This document shows positions 50,458-58,488 of a stretch of 64,000 bases of DNA, piece by piece. The translations under genes were made by a program, and so were the position numbers. How positions within the stretch are numbered: position 1 is the first letter of the stretch; each line of letters begins with the position of its first letter. Source of the DNA: an uncultured Sphingomonas sp. (lineage in GTDB: Bacteria > Pseudomonadota > Alphaproteobacteria > Sphingomonadales > Sphingomonadaceae); the NCBI RefSeq assembly GCF_937871615.1, contig NZ_CALMPA010000045.1:62001-126000 (forward strand), read 5' to 3'. The notes under the pieces were generated by a model, which ran no database searches, had not been told where the DNA came from, and saw only the letters and a program-made list of their open reading frames with translations.

Positions 50458-50816
50458 TCGACACGCTCCAGCGCGCCATCGACGACGCGGCGATAGAAGC
50501 AACTCGTCGCGCCGGTGTGGCACGCGGGGCCTGCCGGATCGACCACCAGCCACACGGCATCCTGATCGCAATCGACCCTGATTTCCGCCACGCGCAGCAC
50601 GTTGCCCGAGGTCTCGCCCTTCTTCCACAGCCGACCGCGACTGCGCGACCAGAAGGTCGCCTCGCCGCTCGCCAGTGTGGCGGCAAGCGCCTCGGCGTTC
50701 ATATGCGCGACCATCAGCACCGCCCCGCCAACGCGGTCGGTGACCACCGCCGTGACAAGGCCGTTAGCATCATATTTGGGATCGAGGGCAAAGCCTGATT
50801 CGCGCGGATCACTCAT
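50454..50816 (-). CDS. hisI: Phosphoribosyl-AMP cyclohydrolase
   Basis: A 120-residue enzyme for the third step of histidine synthesis. [11 protein letters not shown] supplies the Mg-binding Asp residues, and [11 protein letters not shown] the two zinc Cys. [12 protein letters not shown] and [18 protein letters not shown] are the other conserved blocks. It lacks the C-terminal phosphoribosyl-ATP pyrophosphatase domain of HisIE, so hisE must be elsewhere. It lies alone here, coupled only to the unknown lipoprotein downstream. Confidence 0.96.
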   Translation of the reverse strand: MSDPRESGFALDPKYDANGLVTAVVTDRVGGAVLMVAHMNAEALAATLASGEATFWSRSRGRLWKKGETSGNVLRVAEIRVDCDQDAVWLVVDPAGPACHTGATSCFYRRVVDGALERVD

Positions 50817-51206
50817 GCAACCGGGTCTAGCGGGGTGATGGCGATCGCGCCAACGGGGCGATGGCGATGAGCGAGCGCCAGGCGTCATCGTGTCAGTCGG
50901 GGCCGATCGACATTCCGTTCATGCCTGCCGGCAAACCGCGCTTTCCCACGCTTCCCGCGCCCACCTTACCGTTGGCACGCAGCGCTCCCGGTCACGGGAA
51001 TTCGCCATTTTCGACTCGATCTGGCCCGAATGATGATCGGCTCAAGGTTTTTGCTTCGCCACGCTTTCCCGATCCGCAGATGCTTCCATCTGCTTCAAAA
51101 CCGCGCTGATGCGGCCCGTTGCGCGCACCGATAGCGATACCCGGTTTCACTTGCCTGACACGCAGCCAAGCAGCGCACGTTCGCGCGCCTCGCAACCCCC
51201 GAAACG
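50817..51206. other. Long intergenic space between hisI and the ATP synthase operon
   Basis: No convincing gene. The only open frame of note (plus strand, about 50861-51109) is Pro/Ser-rich and not protein-like. The region holds copy B of the dispersed palindromic repeat (51064-51106) and the hisI promoter on its left side. No RNA gene or riboswitch fold was recognised. Confidence 0.7.
51064..51106. repeat. Dispersed palindromic repeat, copy B
   Basis: GCAGATG (51076-51082) pairs with CATCTGC (51087-51093) around CTTC. Copy A has GCAGGTG paired with CACCTGC around ATTC, so the G-to-A change on one arm is matched by C-to-T on the other. Flanks TTTCC/CGA and AAAxCGCGCT are shared with copy A. 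Confidence 0.65.
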
Positions 51207-51236
51207 AAACGGGGCGACCCGCAGGCCGCCCCGTTT
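51207..51236 (-). terminator. Probable terminator of the ATP synthase F0 operon
   Basis: AAACGGGGCG pairs with CGCCCCGTTT (51227-51236), a ten-pair stem. It lies 24 bases beyond the atpF stop at 51260. The T-run is short (GTTTC), so termination may be partial. Confidence 0.7.
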
Positions 51237-51259
51237 GCGTCGATCGTTCAGGCGTCCGC

Positions 51260-51814
51260 TCAGTGCGGGCGACCGAGCCCGGCGATCGTGCGATCGACCA
51301 TCGCCTTATCGGCATCCGCGCCGTGGCGTTGCGCGATCAGCGCAGCCGCCGCCTTCGCCGCCGCGTCAGCGGTTTTCGCGCGAACCTCGGCGATCGCGGC
51401 GCGCTCCGCGGCGGCGATCTTGTCCTCCGCCATCTTCGCGCGACGCTGGACCAGTTCGGCCGCGTCCGTCCGGGCCTGCGCGACGATCGCTTCGGCTTCG
51501 TGTTCGGCCTGCGTCGCCATTTCGCCGGCGTTCTTTTCGGCGTCGGCGATCTTGCGCGCATATTCGTCGCGCAGCACTTCGGCCTCGGCGCGCAGCTTCT
51601 TCGCGTCGTCGAGCTGCGAGCGGATGTCCGCGATCTGGCGATCGAGCATCGCCGTGATGGCGCTGATGCCGCCCTTCCAGATGACGATCGCGATGAACAC
51701 CGCCATCGCGATCGAGACCCAGGCGGTGCCGTTCAGCACGCCGAACAGCGCCGGATCGGCGGCATGTTCAGCGCCCTCGACCGCCGCTTCGGAGAGAAGG
51801 ACCAGATCAACCAT
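51260..51814 (-). CDS. atpF: ATP synthase F0 subunit b
   Basis: A 184-residue peripheral-stalk subunit. After a short start, one membrane helix (residues 30-47, AWVSIAMAVFIAIVIW) leads to a long Ala/Glu-rich helix (60-165) that reaches up to F1. It starts eight bases inside the end of the b' gene. With b' it forms a heterodimeric stalk, the arrangement of phototrophs and many alphaproteobacteria. It is the last gene of the operon; the F1 genes are not in the window. Confidence 0.93.
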   Translation of the reverse strand: MVDLVLLSEAAVEGAEHAADPALFGVLNGTAWVSIAMAVFIAIVIWKGGISAITAMLDRQIADIRSQLDDAKKLRAEAEVLRDEYARKIADAEKNAGEMATQAEHEAEAIVAQARTDAAELVQRRAKMAEDKIAAAERAAIAEVRAKTADAAAKAAAALIAQRHGADADKAMVDRTIAGLGRPH

Positions 51815-52301
51815 TCGCCATCGCCGTCTTCACGGCCCCCTTCGCCTCGTCCGCCGTCACGCTCGCGCCGGAAACGCGGGCGACGATTTCCTGCGCGGCC
51901 TCGACGGCCACGGCCTCGATCTCGCCCAGTGCACGGGCCGCCGCCGCACGAACTTCCGCCTCGCCAGCCGCAACCTTCGCCGCCTGTTCGCTATTGGCGG
52001 CGTGAAGCGTGGCCTCGGTCGCCTTGGCGGCCCGGCCACGCGCCTCGGCGACGAGCGCCTGCGCCTTTTCACGATTGGCGTGATCGCGCTGCCGCCAGGC
52101 TTCTTCAGCCGTGTCCGCCGCATCGCGCGCACGGCTAGCGGCGGCGAGATCGTCGGCGATCGAGCGGTCGCGGGAATCTATCGTCTTCTGCACCTTCGGC
52201 AGCATACCGCGACCGACGACGAAGAAGATGATGCCGAAGGTCAGCAGCAGCCAGAAAATCTGGGAGGCATAGGTTTCGGCGAGCTGGGATATCTGTGGCA
52301 T
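51807..52301 (-). CDS. atpF': ATP synthase F0 subunit b'
   Basis: A 164-residue stalk subunit with an N-terminal membrane helix (IFWLLLTFGIIFFVVGRGMLP) and a long charged helix. The motif ending GMLPKVQKTIDSRDRSIADDL marks b' rather than b. Its 3' end overlaps the start of atpF by eight bases. It sits 71 bases after atpE. Confidence 0.92.
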   Translation of the reverse strand: MPQISQLAETYASQIFWLLLTFGIIFFVVGRGMLPKVQKTIDSRDRSIADDLAAASRARDAADTAEEAWRQRDHANREKAQALVAEARGRAAKATEATLHAANSEQAAKVAAGEAEVRAAAARALGEIEAVAVEAAQEIVARVSGASVTADEAKGAVKTAMANG

Positions 52302-52372
52302 GTTCGTCCTGCCTCGGCGGGCCGGCGCGCTTCAACCGCGCACCGGGCCGCCCAAGGGAAACCTGAGGTTCG

Positions 52373-52600
52373 TTACGCGACGAAGATCAGGATCATCGCG
52401 ACGACGAACGACAGCAGACCGAGAAGCTCGGCTGCGGCGAAGCCGATGAACAGGCGGCCCTGCTGGCCGTCGGCAGCACCCGGATTGCGCAGCGCGCCTT
52501 CAAGGAACGAGCCGAAGACGTTGCCGACGCCGATGGCGGCCATGCCGGCGCCGATCGCGGCGAGACCAGCACCGATGAGCTTAGCTGCTGCGGGATCCAT
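52373..52600 (-). CDS. atpE: ATP synthase F0 subunit c
   Basis: A 75-residue hairpin of two membrane helices joined by a polar loop (RNPGAADGQ). E58 in [13 protein letters not shown] is the proton-carrying carboxylate of the rotor ring. No sodium-binding residues (Gln/Thr pattern) are evident, so it is proton-driven. Confidence 0.96.
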   Translation of the reverse strand: MDPAAAKLIGAGLAAIGAGMAAIGVGNVFGSFLEGALRNPGAADGQQGRLFIGFAAAELLGLLSFVVAMILIFVA

Positions 52601-52644
52601 GATTTAACTCCAGTGTTGAAAAGGTTGAAACTGTTACGAAAAAC

Positions 52645-53430
52645 TCAGTGCAGGTTGACCGCGTCGTTGAGATAGAGCGAGGTCAGCAGTGCAAAGACAT
52701 AAGCCTGAATACCGGCCACCAGCAGCTCAAGCGCGGAAATGCCGACCATCAGGACGAAAGAGGGGACGCCGACGAACAGGCCGGGAAAAAGCCCCGCCGT
52801 GCCGGAATTGATGATGAAGCCCGCCAGCACCTTCAGCAGCACGTGGCCCGCCGTCATCGCGACAAACAGTCGCAGGCCGAGGCTGAACGGGCGCACCATG
52901 AACGAGACGAACTCGATCAGCGGGATGAGCGGCAGCAGCCAGATCGGCGTGCCATGCGGCACGAACAGGCTGAAGAAATGCAGGCCATGCCGCCAGAACC
53001 CCACGATCAGCACGATCGAGAAGCTCATGATCGCCAGCACGCCGGTGATCGTGAAATGGCTAGTGAAGGTGAACGGATGGATGCCGACCATGCCCAGCGG
53101 CAACAGCCCGAGCACGTTGGCGAACAGGATGAACATGAACAAGGAGAAGATGTAGGGAACGTAACGCTTCCCTTCCGGCCCGACGTTCGCCGACAGCATA
53201 TTGTCGACGAACCGGACGAAGCCTTCCACCATCACCTGGCCGCGACCGGGGATCAGCGCGCCGCGCGTGCCCATCGACATGAACGCGATCAGCGCGACGA
53301 CGGCGAGGCACATCCACGCCGCGGAATTGGTGAAGGCCACATTGTAGCCCGCGATCGACCAGTTTTGGGTTCCGAACAACGGCTCCACCAGGAACTGATG
53401 CATCGGGTCGATCTTGCCGCCGGCTGCCAC
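52645..53430 (-). CDS. atpB: ATP synthase F0 subunit a
   Basis: A 261-residue membrane protein forming the stator proton half-channels. RPFSLGLRLFVAMTAGH holds the essential Arg facing the c ring. ISALELLVAGIQAYVFALLTSLYL is the last helix pair. I choose a GTG at 53430 (MAAGGKIDPMHQF) over the ATG at 53403, since close relatives begin with a similar AAxGKxDPMHQF; AAGGA is about nine bases upstream. Confidence 0.93.
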   Translation of the reverse strand: MAAGGKIDPMHQFLVEPLFGTQNWSIAGYNVAFTNSAAWMCLAVVALIAFMSMGTRGALIPGRGQVMVEGFVRFVDNMLSANVGPEGKRYVPYIFSLFMFILFANVLGLLPLGMVGIHPFTFTSHFTITGVLAIMSFSIVLIVGFWRHGLHFFSLFVPHGTPIWLLPLIPLIEFVSFMVRPFSLGLRLFVAMTAGHVLLKVLAGFIINSGTAGLFPGLFVGVPSFVLMVGISALELLVAGIQAYVFALLTSLYLNDAVNLH

Positions 53431-53461
53431 TTCGCTCGATCCTTGAACAAAGCGCCCGAAG

Positions 53462-53776
53462 TCACTTCGGGCGCTGGGAAATCCGAATGATGTTCCTGAA
53501 AGCAACGACCGTCCCAAGGGCGAGCATCACCAACAGGGCCCAAGGAGATGTGCCGGCGAACCGATCGATCACCCAACCGATCAGGGCGCCACCCGCCATT
53601 CCCCCTACAAGCTCAGCGAGCACGCGATTGCCGAGACGGTAACCCGCATCGTCCGCCGCTTTACCCGCGCCCTTCCGAAGCGCCTCGCCGTTCCGCGCCG
53701 CCTTCAGCCGCTCGTCGAGCGATTTCAGGCGGACATCTTCGCCGAGATTTTCCGGTCCGGGCTCGTTTTCAGCCAT
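53462..53776 (-). CDS. ATP synthase-associated AtpI/AtpZ-like protein
   Basis: A 104-residue protein with a charged N-terminus (residues 1-50) and two membrane helices (LAELVGGMAGGALIGWVID and WALLVMLALGTVVAFR). It is the small protein encoded first in alphaproteobacterial F0 operons, thought to help assemble the c ring or take up magnesium. It is 31 bases before atpB, and a clear promoter lies upstream. Confidence 0.9.
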   Translation of the reverse strand: MAENEPGPENLGEDVRLKSLDERLKAARNGEALRKGAGKAADDAGYRLGNRVLAELVGGMAGGALIGWVIDRFAGTSPWALLVMLALGTVVAFRNIIRISQRPK

Positions 53777-53841
53777 TCGCGCTCCCCGTGTGACGGGCAG
53801 GCGATTTCAAGCCGAAAGGGCGAGCCCGCCAAGGCCGGGTC

Positions 53842-53870
53842 CGGTTAGCCGGGGGGTCCGGGGGTGTCAA
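53842..53870 (-). promoter_or_regulatory. Promoter of the ATP synthase F0 operon
   Basis: On the minus strand TTGACA (53865-53870) is followed by a 17-base spacer and TAACCG (53842-53847). The -35 is a perfect match to the sigma-70 consensus; the -10 is weak, as often in this group. The first gene starts about 66 bases downstream. Confidence 0.65.
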
Positions 53871-53970
53871 CACTTCGTCACCCTCCGGTAACGGTCCACC
53901 CTGCGTAGGTCGGTTCGAAACCGGCACAGACGCCGTTCAGGGCACGCCCGGCACGCGCCCGCCCGCCAGT

Positions 53971-54351
53971 TCAGATGCAGCGCGAATCGCGTTCGGGGGC
54001 GCCGGCGCCACGCGTTTCCCATGCGCCGCCCGGCGTCTTGTATTTCTCGCCCGCGGCCGTTTGCAGAATCAGGTTGCACCCCGATGTGAAGGCCATCTGC
54101 TCAACGGTCGCGCCTGAGGCTTGCGCCTTTTGCGTATAGGCCGCCTTGCGCTGGATATTGATCGAGTTGACCAGCGCGCGCAGCTCTGGCGTGCCGGCGC
54201 CGACGACGCCCAGATAGCCGTCCGGCTGCTCGCCCACCTTGCCCTGCGCGCGGGCGGCGGCATAGGCCGGGTCGCGCTGCGCGAAGGCGGTGGCGGAAAG
54301 GCCGGCGAGAGCCACCGCGCCGGCAACCATCAGCAAAGCCTTTTTCATCAT
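53971..54351 (-). CDS. YdbL-family periplasmic protein (DUF1318)
   Basis: A 126-residue secreted protein: signal peptide ending ATAFA, then a YdbL/DUF1318 body (GKVGEQPDGYLGVV, LVNSINIQRKAAYTQKA). In E. coli YdbL works as a chaperone-like partner of the YdbH-YnbE bridge between the membranes. It is two bases downstream of the YnbE gene. Two Cys (about residues 92 and 125) may form a disulphide. The first of two ATGs is used here. Confidence 0.9.
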   Translation of the reverse strand: MMKKALLMVAGAVALAGLSATAFAQRDPAYAAARAQGKVGEQPDGYLGVVGAGTPELRALVNSINIQRKAAYTQKAQASGATVEQMAFTSGCNLILQTAAGEKYKTPGGAWETRGAGAPERDSRCI

Positions 54352-54353
54352 GG

Positions 54354-54578
54354 TCAGAATATCCCCGGATTCTGCTTTATCAGCGATTTTGCCTCACCAT
54401 CGAGGCGATATACCACTTCCTGCGTCACATTGATGTTGAGATTGATGACGATCGGCTTGTCGGGCGCGGAAACATTGACGCACGCCGCCGTGCCGCCCGC
54501 CAGCAGGATCATCATCGCTCTTTTCATCGCGCCACAGGTCATGCGCCTTTCGTGCATCGTCAATTCCATAATGGTCAT
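54354..54578 (-). CDS. YnbE-family outer-membrane lipoprotein
   Basis: A 74-residue lipoprotein. A hydrophobic signal ends in GGTAAC, a lipobox-like site; a later ATG (MKRAMM) may be the true start. The mature part (INLNINVTQEVVYRLDGEAK) is typical of YnbE. In E. coli YnbE stacks onto the end of YdbH to complete a lipid-transport bridge. Its ATG overlaps the YdbH-like stop by four bases. Confidence 0.85.
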   Translation of the reverse strand: MTIMELTMHERRMTCGAMKRAMMILLAGGTAACVNVSAPDKPIVINLNINVTQEVVYRLDGEAKSLIKQNPGIF

Positions 54579-57500
54579 GGCATTTTCTCGCTTGCGGATG
54601 GCTGAACGGGCGCGGGCGGTCGTGCGCGCTTTTCCTGCTCCTCAAGGAGCGTCGGAAGATTGCGTTCGATCAGCCGCCTGGGATCATAAAAGGATGATAC
54701 CGAATCGAGCAGCCCGCGGAACGGGGCCTTGATGCGGACATTGAAGACAAACGGCAGCTTTTGCAGCCGGCGGATGAGGAAGTTCGATTTGGCGCCCTCC
54801 CCTTGCGAAACGCCGGCGAAGCGCACCTCCGTCACCATCTCGCCGGCGAGCGGGCCGTTCATCACGATCTCCAGGCTGCGATAGCGCAGCGATTTCAGCG
54901 CCTGAAACGCGATATTGCCCCATGTGCCGAGATCCTTCTCGGTCAGTTCCCCGACATAGGCGATGCCGCCGCCGCCCGCGCGCACTGCGAGCTTGCCGCT
55001 CTCGATCCGCCCGCCCGATTGATCGAAGGCGATCGGCAATTCGCCGTCGAACGTGCCGGTGGCGTCGAGATTCTTGAAATCGAACTGCTGGAGGAATTGC
55101 GCCGCCTCCGCGCCCTTCACCCGGAAAGTGAGCCGGTGCGCCTCCGGCACCGAAAAATCGAGCAGCGAGGGATCGAGCGTCAGTTCCCCGCCGGCAAAGG
55201 GCCAGCGCGCGCCCTCTATTTTGATCCGGGTGTTGGGGAGCGTCTGATAGGTGATACGCCCATCGTTGACCGGCACGCCGGGGTTGATCGACGCCACCGT
55301 CGCCACCTGCCCCGGCGCGCTTTCGAGTGCGAGCAGATCGGTGAAATGGATCGCGCCCTTCAGCCCGGTGACCGGCCCGAACGCGGCGGCGAGATTGGTG
55401 CCCGCGGTGCGAAACGTGCCGCTGGAGGTGATGCCATCGGCATTCCACGCGATATCGCCCTCGCCCGTCACCGTGCCGTTCACGTCGGCGATCACCCCGA
55501 AGGTAAGGCGCGTCAGCTCCTCCGGCTGGAATTGCTTTCCGAAAGTGAGGCCTGGTACGACGATCCGCGCGCTTCCCGCGCCGCTGCCGAGCACGTGCCT
55601 GATCGTGACATCGGCGACCTTCACCGCCTTTTTCGGCTCTTGCAGCACGCCGGTGGTGGTGATCGCGCCATCGGCGAGCCGCAGCGCCACGCCACGCGCC
55701 GCGAGCGAGCGAAAGCGCGGCTCCGGCGCGGCGTCGCTCACCATCAGATCGCCCGTCACGTCCAGCGCCGCCTTTGCGAAGCTCCACCGGCCCGCCGCCT
55801 CGCTCAGCAACAGCGGCACGTTGCCGACATGCCCGGCCCCTCCGGCGAAATCGCCCGCCAGCCCATGCGCGCCGAACGTGCCTGTGATGGTCGAGAAATC
55901 GAGCGCGGTCTGGCGATCCGCCGGCCCCAGCCGCGCCTTCAGCCCGATCGCGGTGATGCCGTCCGCGCGGGCCGTCAGTGTGTCGGCGGCAAGGGTCAGC
56001 GGGCTCGAACCGAGCGTCCCCGCCAGCCGTGGCGCCGTTACGCGCGCGCCATAGCCGCTGCGCCCGCCGCCGGCATGGAACAGCGCCGGCCCGGTCGGAC
56101 AAAGCGTCAGCCGCGCCGGGCGCAGAACAAGCCCGCTCATCTGGAGCCGATCGAACGCAAGCGGCGTGCAGGATGGATTGAGCGACACGCCGCCAGCACC
56201 GATCACGGCAACCAGCGGGGCACGCAGCTTCTCCACGCGGCCATCCGCGAGCGGGCCGGACAGGGCGATTTGCGTGCGCAGCGTCCCCCGCCCGCCGGCC
56301 TGGTCGAACACGATCGGCGATAACCTCAGCCGCGCACCGCCTGCCGCATAGGGCGCGACCGTGGCGGTGCCGGTGAGTGGCGCGTTCGCGCTGCGCTGCG
56401 CCACCGCGATCCGGATCGCCGGAAAGCCGCCACCCGAAAGCTTCGTCACGCCATCGACCCGCAACCCCGCCGCGCCGCCAAGCGATATGCCCGCGCCACC
56501 GCCGAAAACGAGCCGCGCGCCGCTCGCCGCGCTGGCGGTGAGGCCCGCGACCGTAAGGACGTTGCCGGCGCCGCTTCCCACTTCGGCGCCCACATCGAAA
56601 CGCCGCGCCGCGCCGCCTGCCGCGCGCGCCAGTTCGCGCGCGATCGGGGCGAGCGGCGTTCCGGTGGCGGCGGCGGGCGCGCTCGCAATCCGCTCGCGTA
56701 TCCCCTGCGCTAGCGCGACACCGTGCGCGCGAACCGTTCCGGCGAAAGTCGGTTGACCATCGGCCACCCGCCATCTGCCACGAAGCGCGAGTTGCTCGCC
56801 GACCGCGCCGGGCAGAGCGAACACGCCGCTCGCCAGATCCGCGCTGCCCTCCGTCCGGTGCGCATTGCCCGCGAAGTCGATCGTGCCGCCCGACGACGAC
56901 GCGCGCGCGCTTCCTCCTCCCATCGTGGCAACGGCCAGTGCGGCCCGGCCCGACCAGTGATCGAGCGCAGGCCCAAGCTGCACATCGAGATTGGCCCGCG
57001 CCGCCCGCGCGCCGATGCCGCCGCAGCGCGCACTGGCGATCCGCACGGGGCCGGCAAGGCGTGGCCCCTCGCGGCCCATCGCGATTTTCAGGAAGGCGCT
57101 TGGTCGCGCGGCGACACATCCGCCGGCTGAAATTTCCTCGCCCAGCGCGGCAATCGTTCCGCGGAAGCCATTGTCCAGCGGGCCATTTCCGCTGACCTTC
57201 GCCGCGACCACGCCATAGGGTGTCTCCAGCCGAAGGCGCGCATCCGCTATATCGAGGTTCAGCGCCGGCAGCGTGAATTTCGCGCCATTGGCCGAAGCCG
57301 GCAACAGCCGGTCGATCGCGCCAAGCGAAAGCTTCCCGTCGACCAATCGCGCGCGCAGGCGGACGTGCCCGGCGCGCACGCTCGCAAGATACGGCCCGCT
57401 AACGCCAAGGCCGACGCGCGTTTCCACCCAGTCCGCAACGAGATCGGGATCGCGCGGATCGCCGATCACCACATTGTTCAGCCGCTGTCGCCCGACCCCG

Positions 57501-57727
57501 AGACCCGTTAGCTCATATCGCGCGGCGACATTGCGTCGCCCCAGCTCGCGGTCGATAAAGCCGGTCGCGATCGGCACGCGCTCCAGCCACAGCGCGCCCA
57601 GCGTCGCCACCGCGATCGCGCCGAGCGCGGCACCCGCGCGCCGCCTGCGGCTGCGACGGGGGCGTGATACTTCGCCTTCCTCCACCGTCGCCCGCAACCC
57701 TTTCTCAACGCCCGCTGACCGATCCAT
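54575..57727 (-). CDS. YdbH-family intermembrane lipid-transport protein (AsmA/TamB-like)
   Basis: A 1050-residue protein with one N-terminal membrane anchor (residues 35-55, AGAALGAIAVATLGALWL) and a long periplasmic beta-rich body with repeating short strands, typical of AsmA-like bridge proteins. The C-terminal part (FKNLDATGTFDGELPIAFDQ, ending GLLDSVSSFYDPRRL before a polar tail) matches the YdbH dicarboxylate-transport-named domain. YdbH, TamB and YhdP together move phospholipid to the outer membrane in E. coli. Gene order YdbH-YnbE-YdbL is conserved here. An upstream in-frame extension is Cys-rich and not protein-like, so I start at 57727; radC diverges 37 bases away. Confidence 0.9.
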   Translation of the reverse strand: MDRSAGVEKGLRATVEEGEVSRPRRSRRRRAGAALGAIAVATLGALWLERVPIATGFIDRELGRRNVAARYELTGLGVGRQRLNNVVIGDPRDPDLVADWVETRVGLGVSGPYLASVRAGHVRLRARLVDGKLSLGAIDRLLPASANGAKFTLPALNLDIADARLRLETPYGVVAAKVSGNGPLDNGFRGTIAALGEEISAGGCVAARPSAFLKIAMGREGPRLAGPVRIASARCGGIGARAARANLDVQLGPALDHWSGRAALAVATMGGGSARASSSGGTIDFAGNAHRTEGSADLASGVFALPGAVGEQLALRGRWRVADGQPTFAGTVRAHGVALAQGIRERIASAPAAATGTPLAPIARELARAAGGAARRFDVGAEVGSGAGNVLTVAGLTASAASGARLVFGGGAGISLGGAAGLRVDGVTKLSGGGFPAIRIAVAQRSANAPLTGTATVAPYAAGGARLRLSPIVFDQAGGRGTLRTQIALSGPLADGRVEKLRAPLVAVIGAGGVSLNPSCTPLAFDRLQMSGLVLRPARLTLCPTGPALFHAGGGRSGYGARVTAPRLAGTLGSSPLTLAADTLTARADGITAIGLKARLGPADRQTALDFSTITGTFGAHGLAGDFAGGAGHVGNVPLLLSEAAGRWSFAKAALDVTGDLMVSDAAPEPRFRSLAARGVALRLADGAITTTGVLQEPKKAVKVADVTIRHVLGSGAGSARIVVPGLTFGKQFQPEELTRLTFGVIADVNGTVTGEGDIAWNADGITSSGTFRTAGTNLAAAFGPVTGLKGAIHFTDLLALESAPGQVATVASINPGVPVNDGRITYQTLPNTRIKIEGARWPFAGGELTLDPSLLDFSVPEAHRLTFRVKGAEAAQFLQQFDFKNLDATGTFDGELPIAFDQSGGRIESGKLAVRAGGGGIAYVGELTEKDLGTWGNIAFQALKSLRYRSLEIVMNGPLAGEMVTEVRFAGVSQGEGAKSNFLIRRLQKLPFVFNVRIKAPFRGLLDSVSSFYDPRRLIERNLPTLLEEQEKRARPPAPVQPSASEKMP

Positions 57728-57764
57728 AGCCACCGACACAACGCACGCGCAATTGCATGGAGCC

Positions 57765-58484
57765 ATGACGCGCCCTACGCTCGGGCCGATGGCCGATGGC
57801 GACGCCCTTTCTTCCGACACCGCAGGCCACCGCGCCAGATTGCGCGAACGGCTGCTCGCGCGGGGCGGTGGCGATGCGCTGCTCGATCACGAACTGATCG
57901 AATATCTCCTCGCGCTCGCCATCCCGCGCCGCGACACCAAGCCGCTCGCCAAGGCGCTGTTGCGCGAATTCGGCGGGATCGGCGGGCTGCTGACCGCCGA
58001 CGCGGAGGCGCTCACCCGCGTGTCCGGCATGGGCGACACCTCCACCGCCGCGATCAAGATCGCCCATGCCGCAGCACTCCGCCTGCTCCATGGCGAGGTT
58101 TCGGCGCGCCCCGTGCTGGCGAACTGGCAGGCCGTGCTCGATTATCTCCACGCGGACATGGCACACCATGTGATCGAGCGTTTCCGCGTGCTCCATCTCA
58201 ACACGCGCAACATGCTGATCCGTGATGAGGTGATGAGCGAAGGCTCGATCGACCAGGCGCCCGTTCATGTGCGCGAGGTGATCCGCCGCGCGATTGATCT
58301 CGGATCAGCCGCGATCATCCTCGTCCACAACCACCCCTCAGGCGATCCCTCCCCCAGCCGCGCGGATATCGACATCACCCGCGCGATCGTCGAGGCCGGG
58401 CGCGGCCTTGGCATCACCGTTCACGATCACATCGTGATCGGCGCGAACGGCCACGCAAGTTTACGCGCCAAGGGGCTGATATAA
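57765..58484 (+). CDS. radC: RadC-family (JAB/MPN domain) protein
   Basis: A 239-residue protein with an N-terminal helix-hairpin-helix region (residues 55-95, GGIGGLLTADAEALTRVSG) and a C-terminal JAB domain carrying the zinc motif VHNHPSGDPSPSRAD. The name comes from a DNA-repair mutant now assigned to another gene, so the true role is unknown. The ATG at 57765 has GGAG only two bases upstream; an ATG at 57789 is an alternative. It diverges from the YdbH-like gene and converges with metH. Confidence 0.93.
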   Translation: MTRPTLGPMADGDALSSDTAGHRARLRERLLARGGGDALLDHELIEYLLALAIPRRDTKPLAKALLREFGGIGGLLTADAEALTRVSGMGDTSTAAIKIAHAAALRLLHGEVSARPVLANWQAVLDYLHADMAHHVIERFRVLHLNTRNMLIRDEVMSEGSIDQAPVHVREVIRRAIDLGSAAIILVHNHPSGDPSPSRADIDITRAIVEAGRGLGITVHDHIVIGANGHASLRAKGLI

Positions 58485-58488
58485 AGCC

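Noticed and set aside
50861-51109. Open frame of about 80 codons in the hisI-atp intergenic space
   Set aside because: Pro/Ser-rich, no ribosome-binding site, and it overlaps a palindromic repeat.
53908-53925. GTCGG-TTCGAAA-CCGGC, looking like the T-arm of a tRNA
   Set aside because: No matching acceptor stem, D-arm or anticodon arm is found in the 60 bases upstream; only the T-arm-like hairpin exists.
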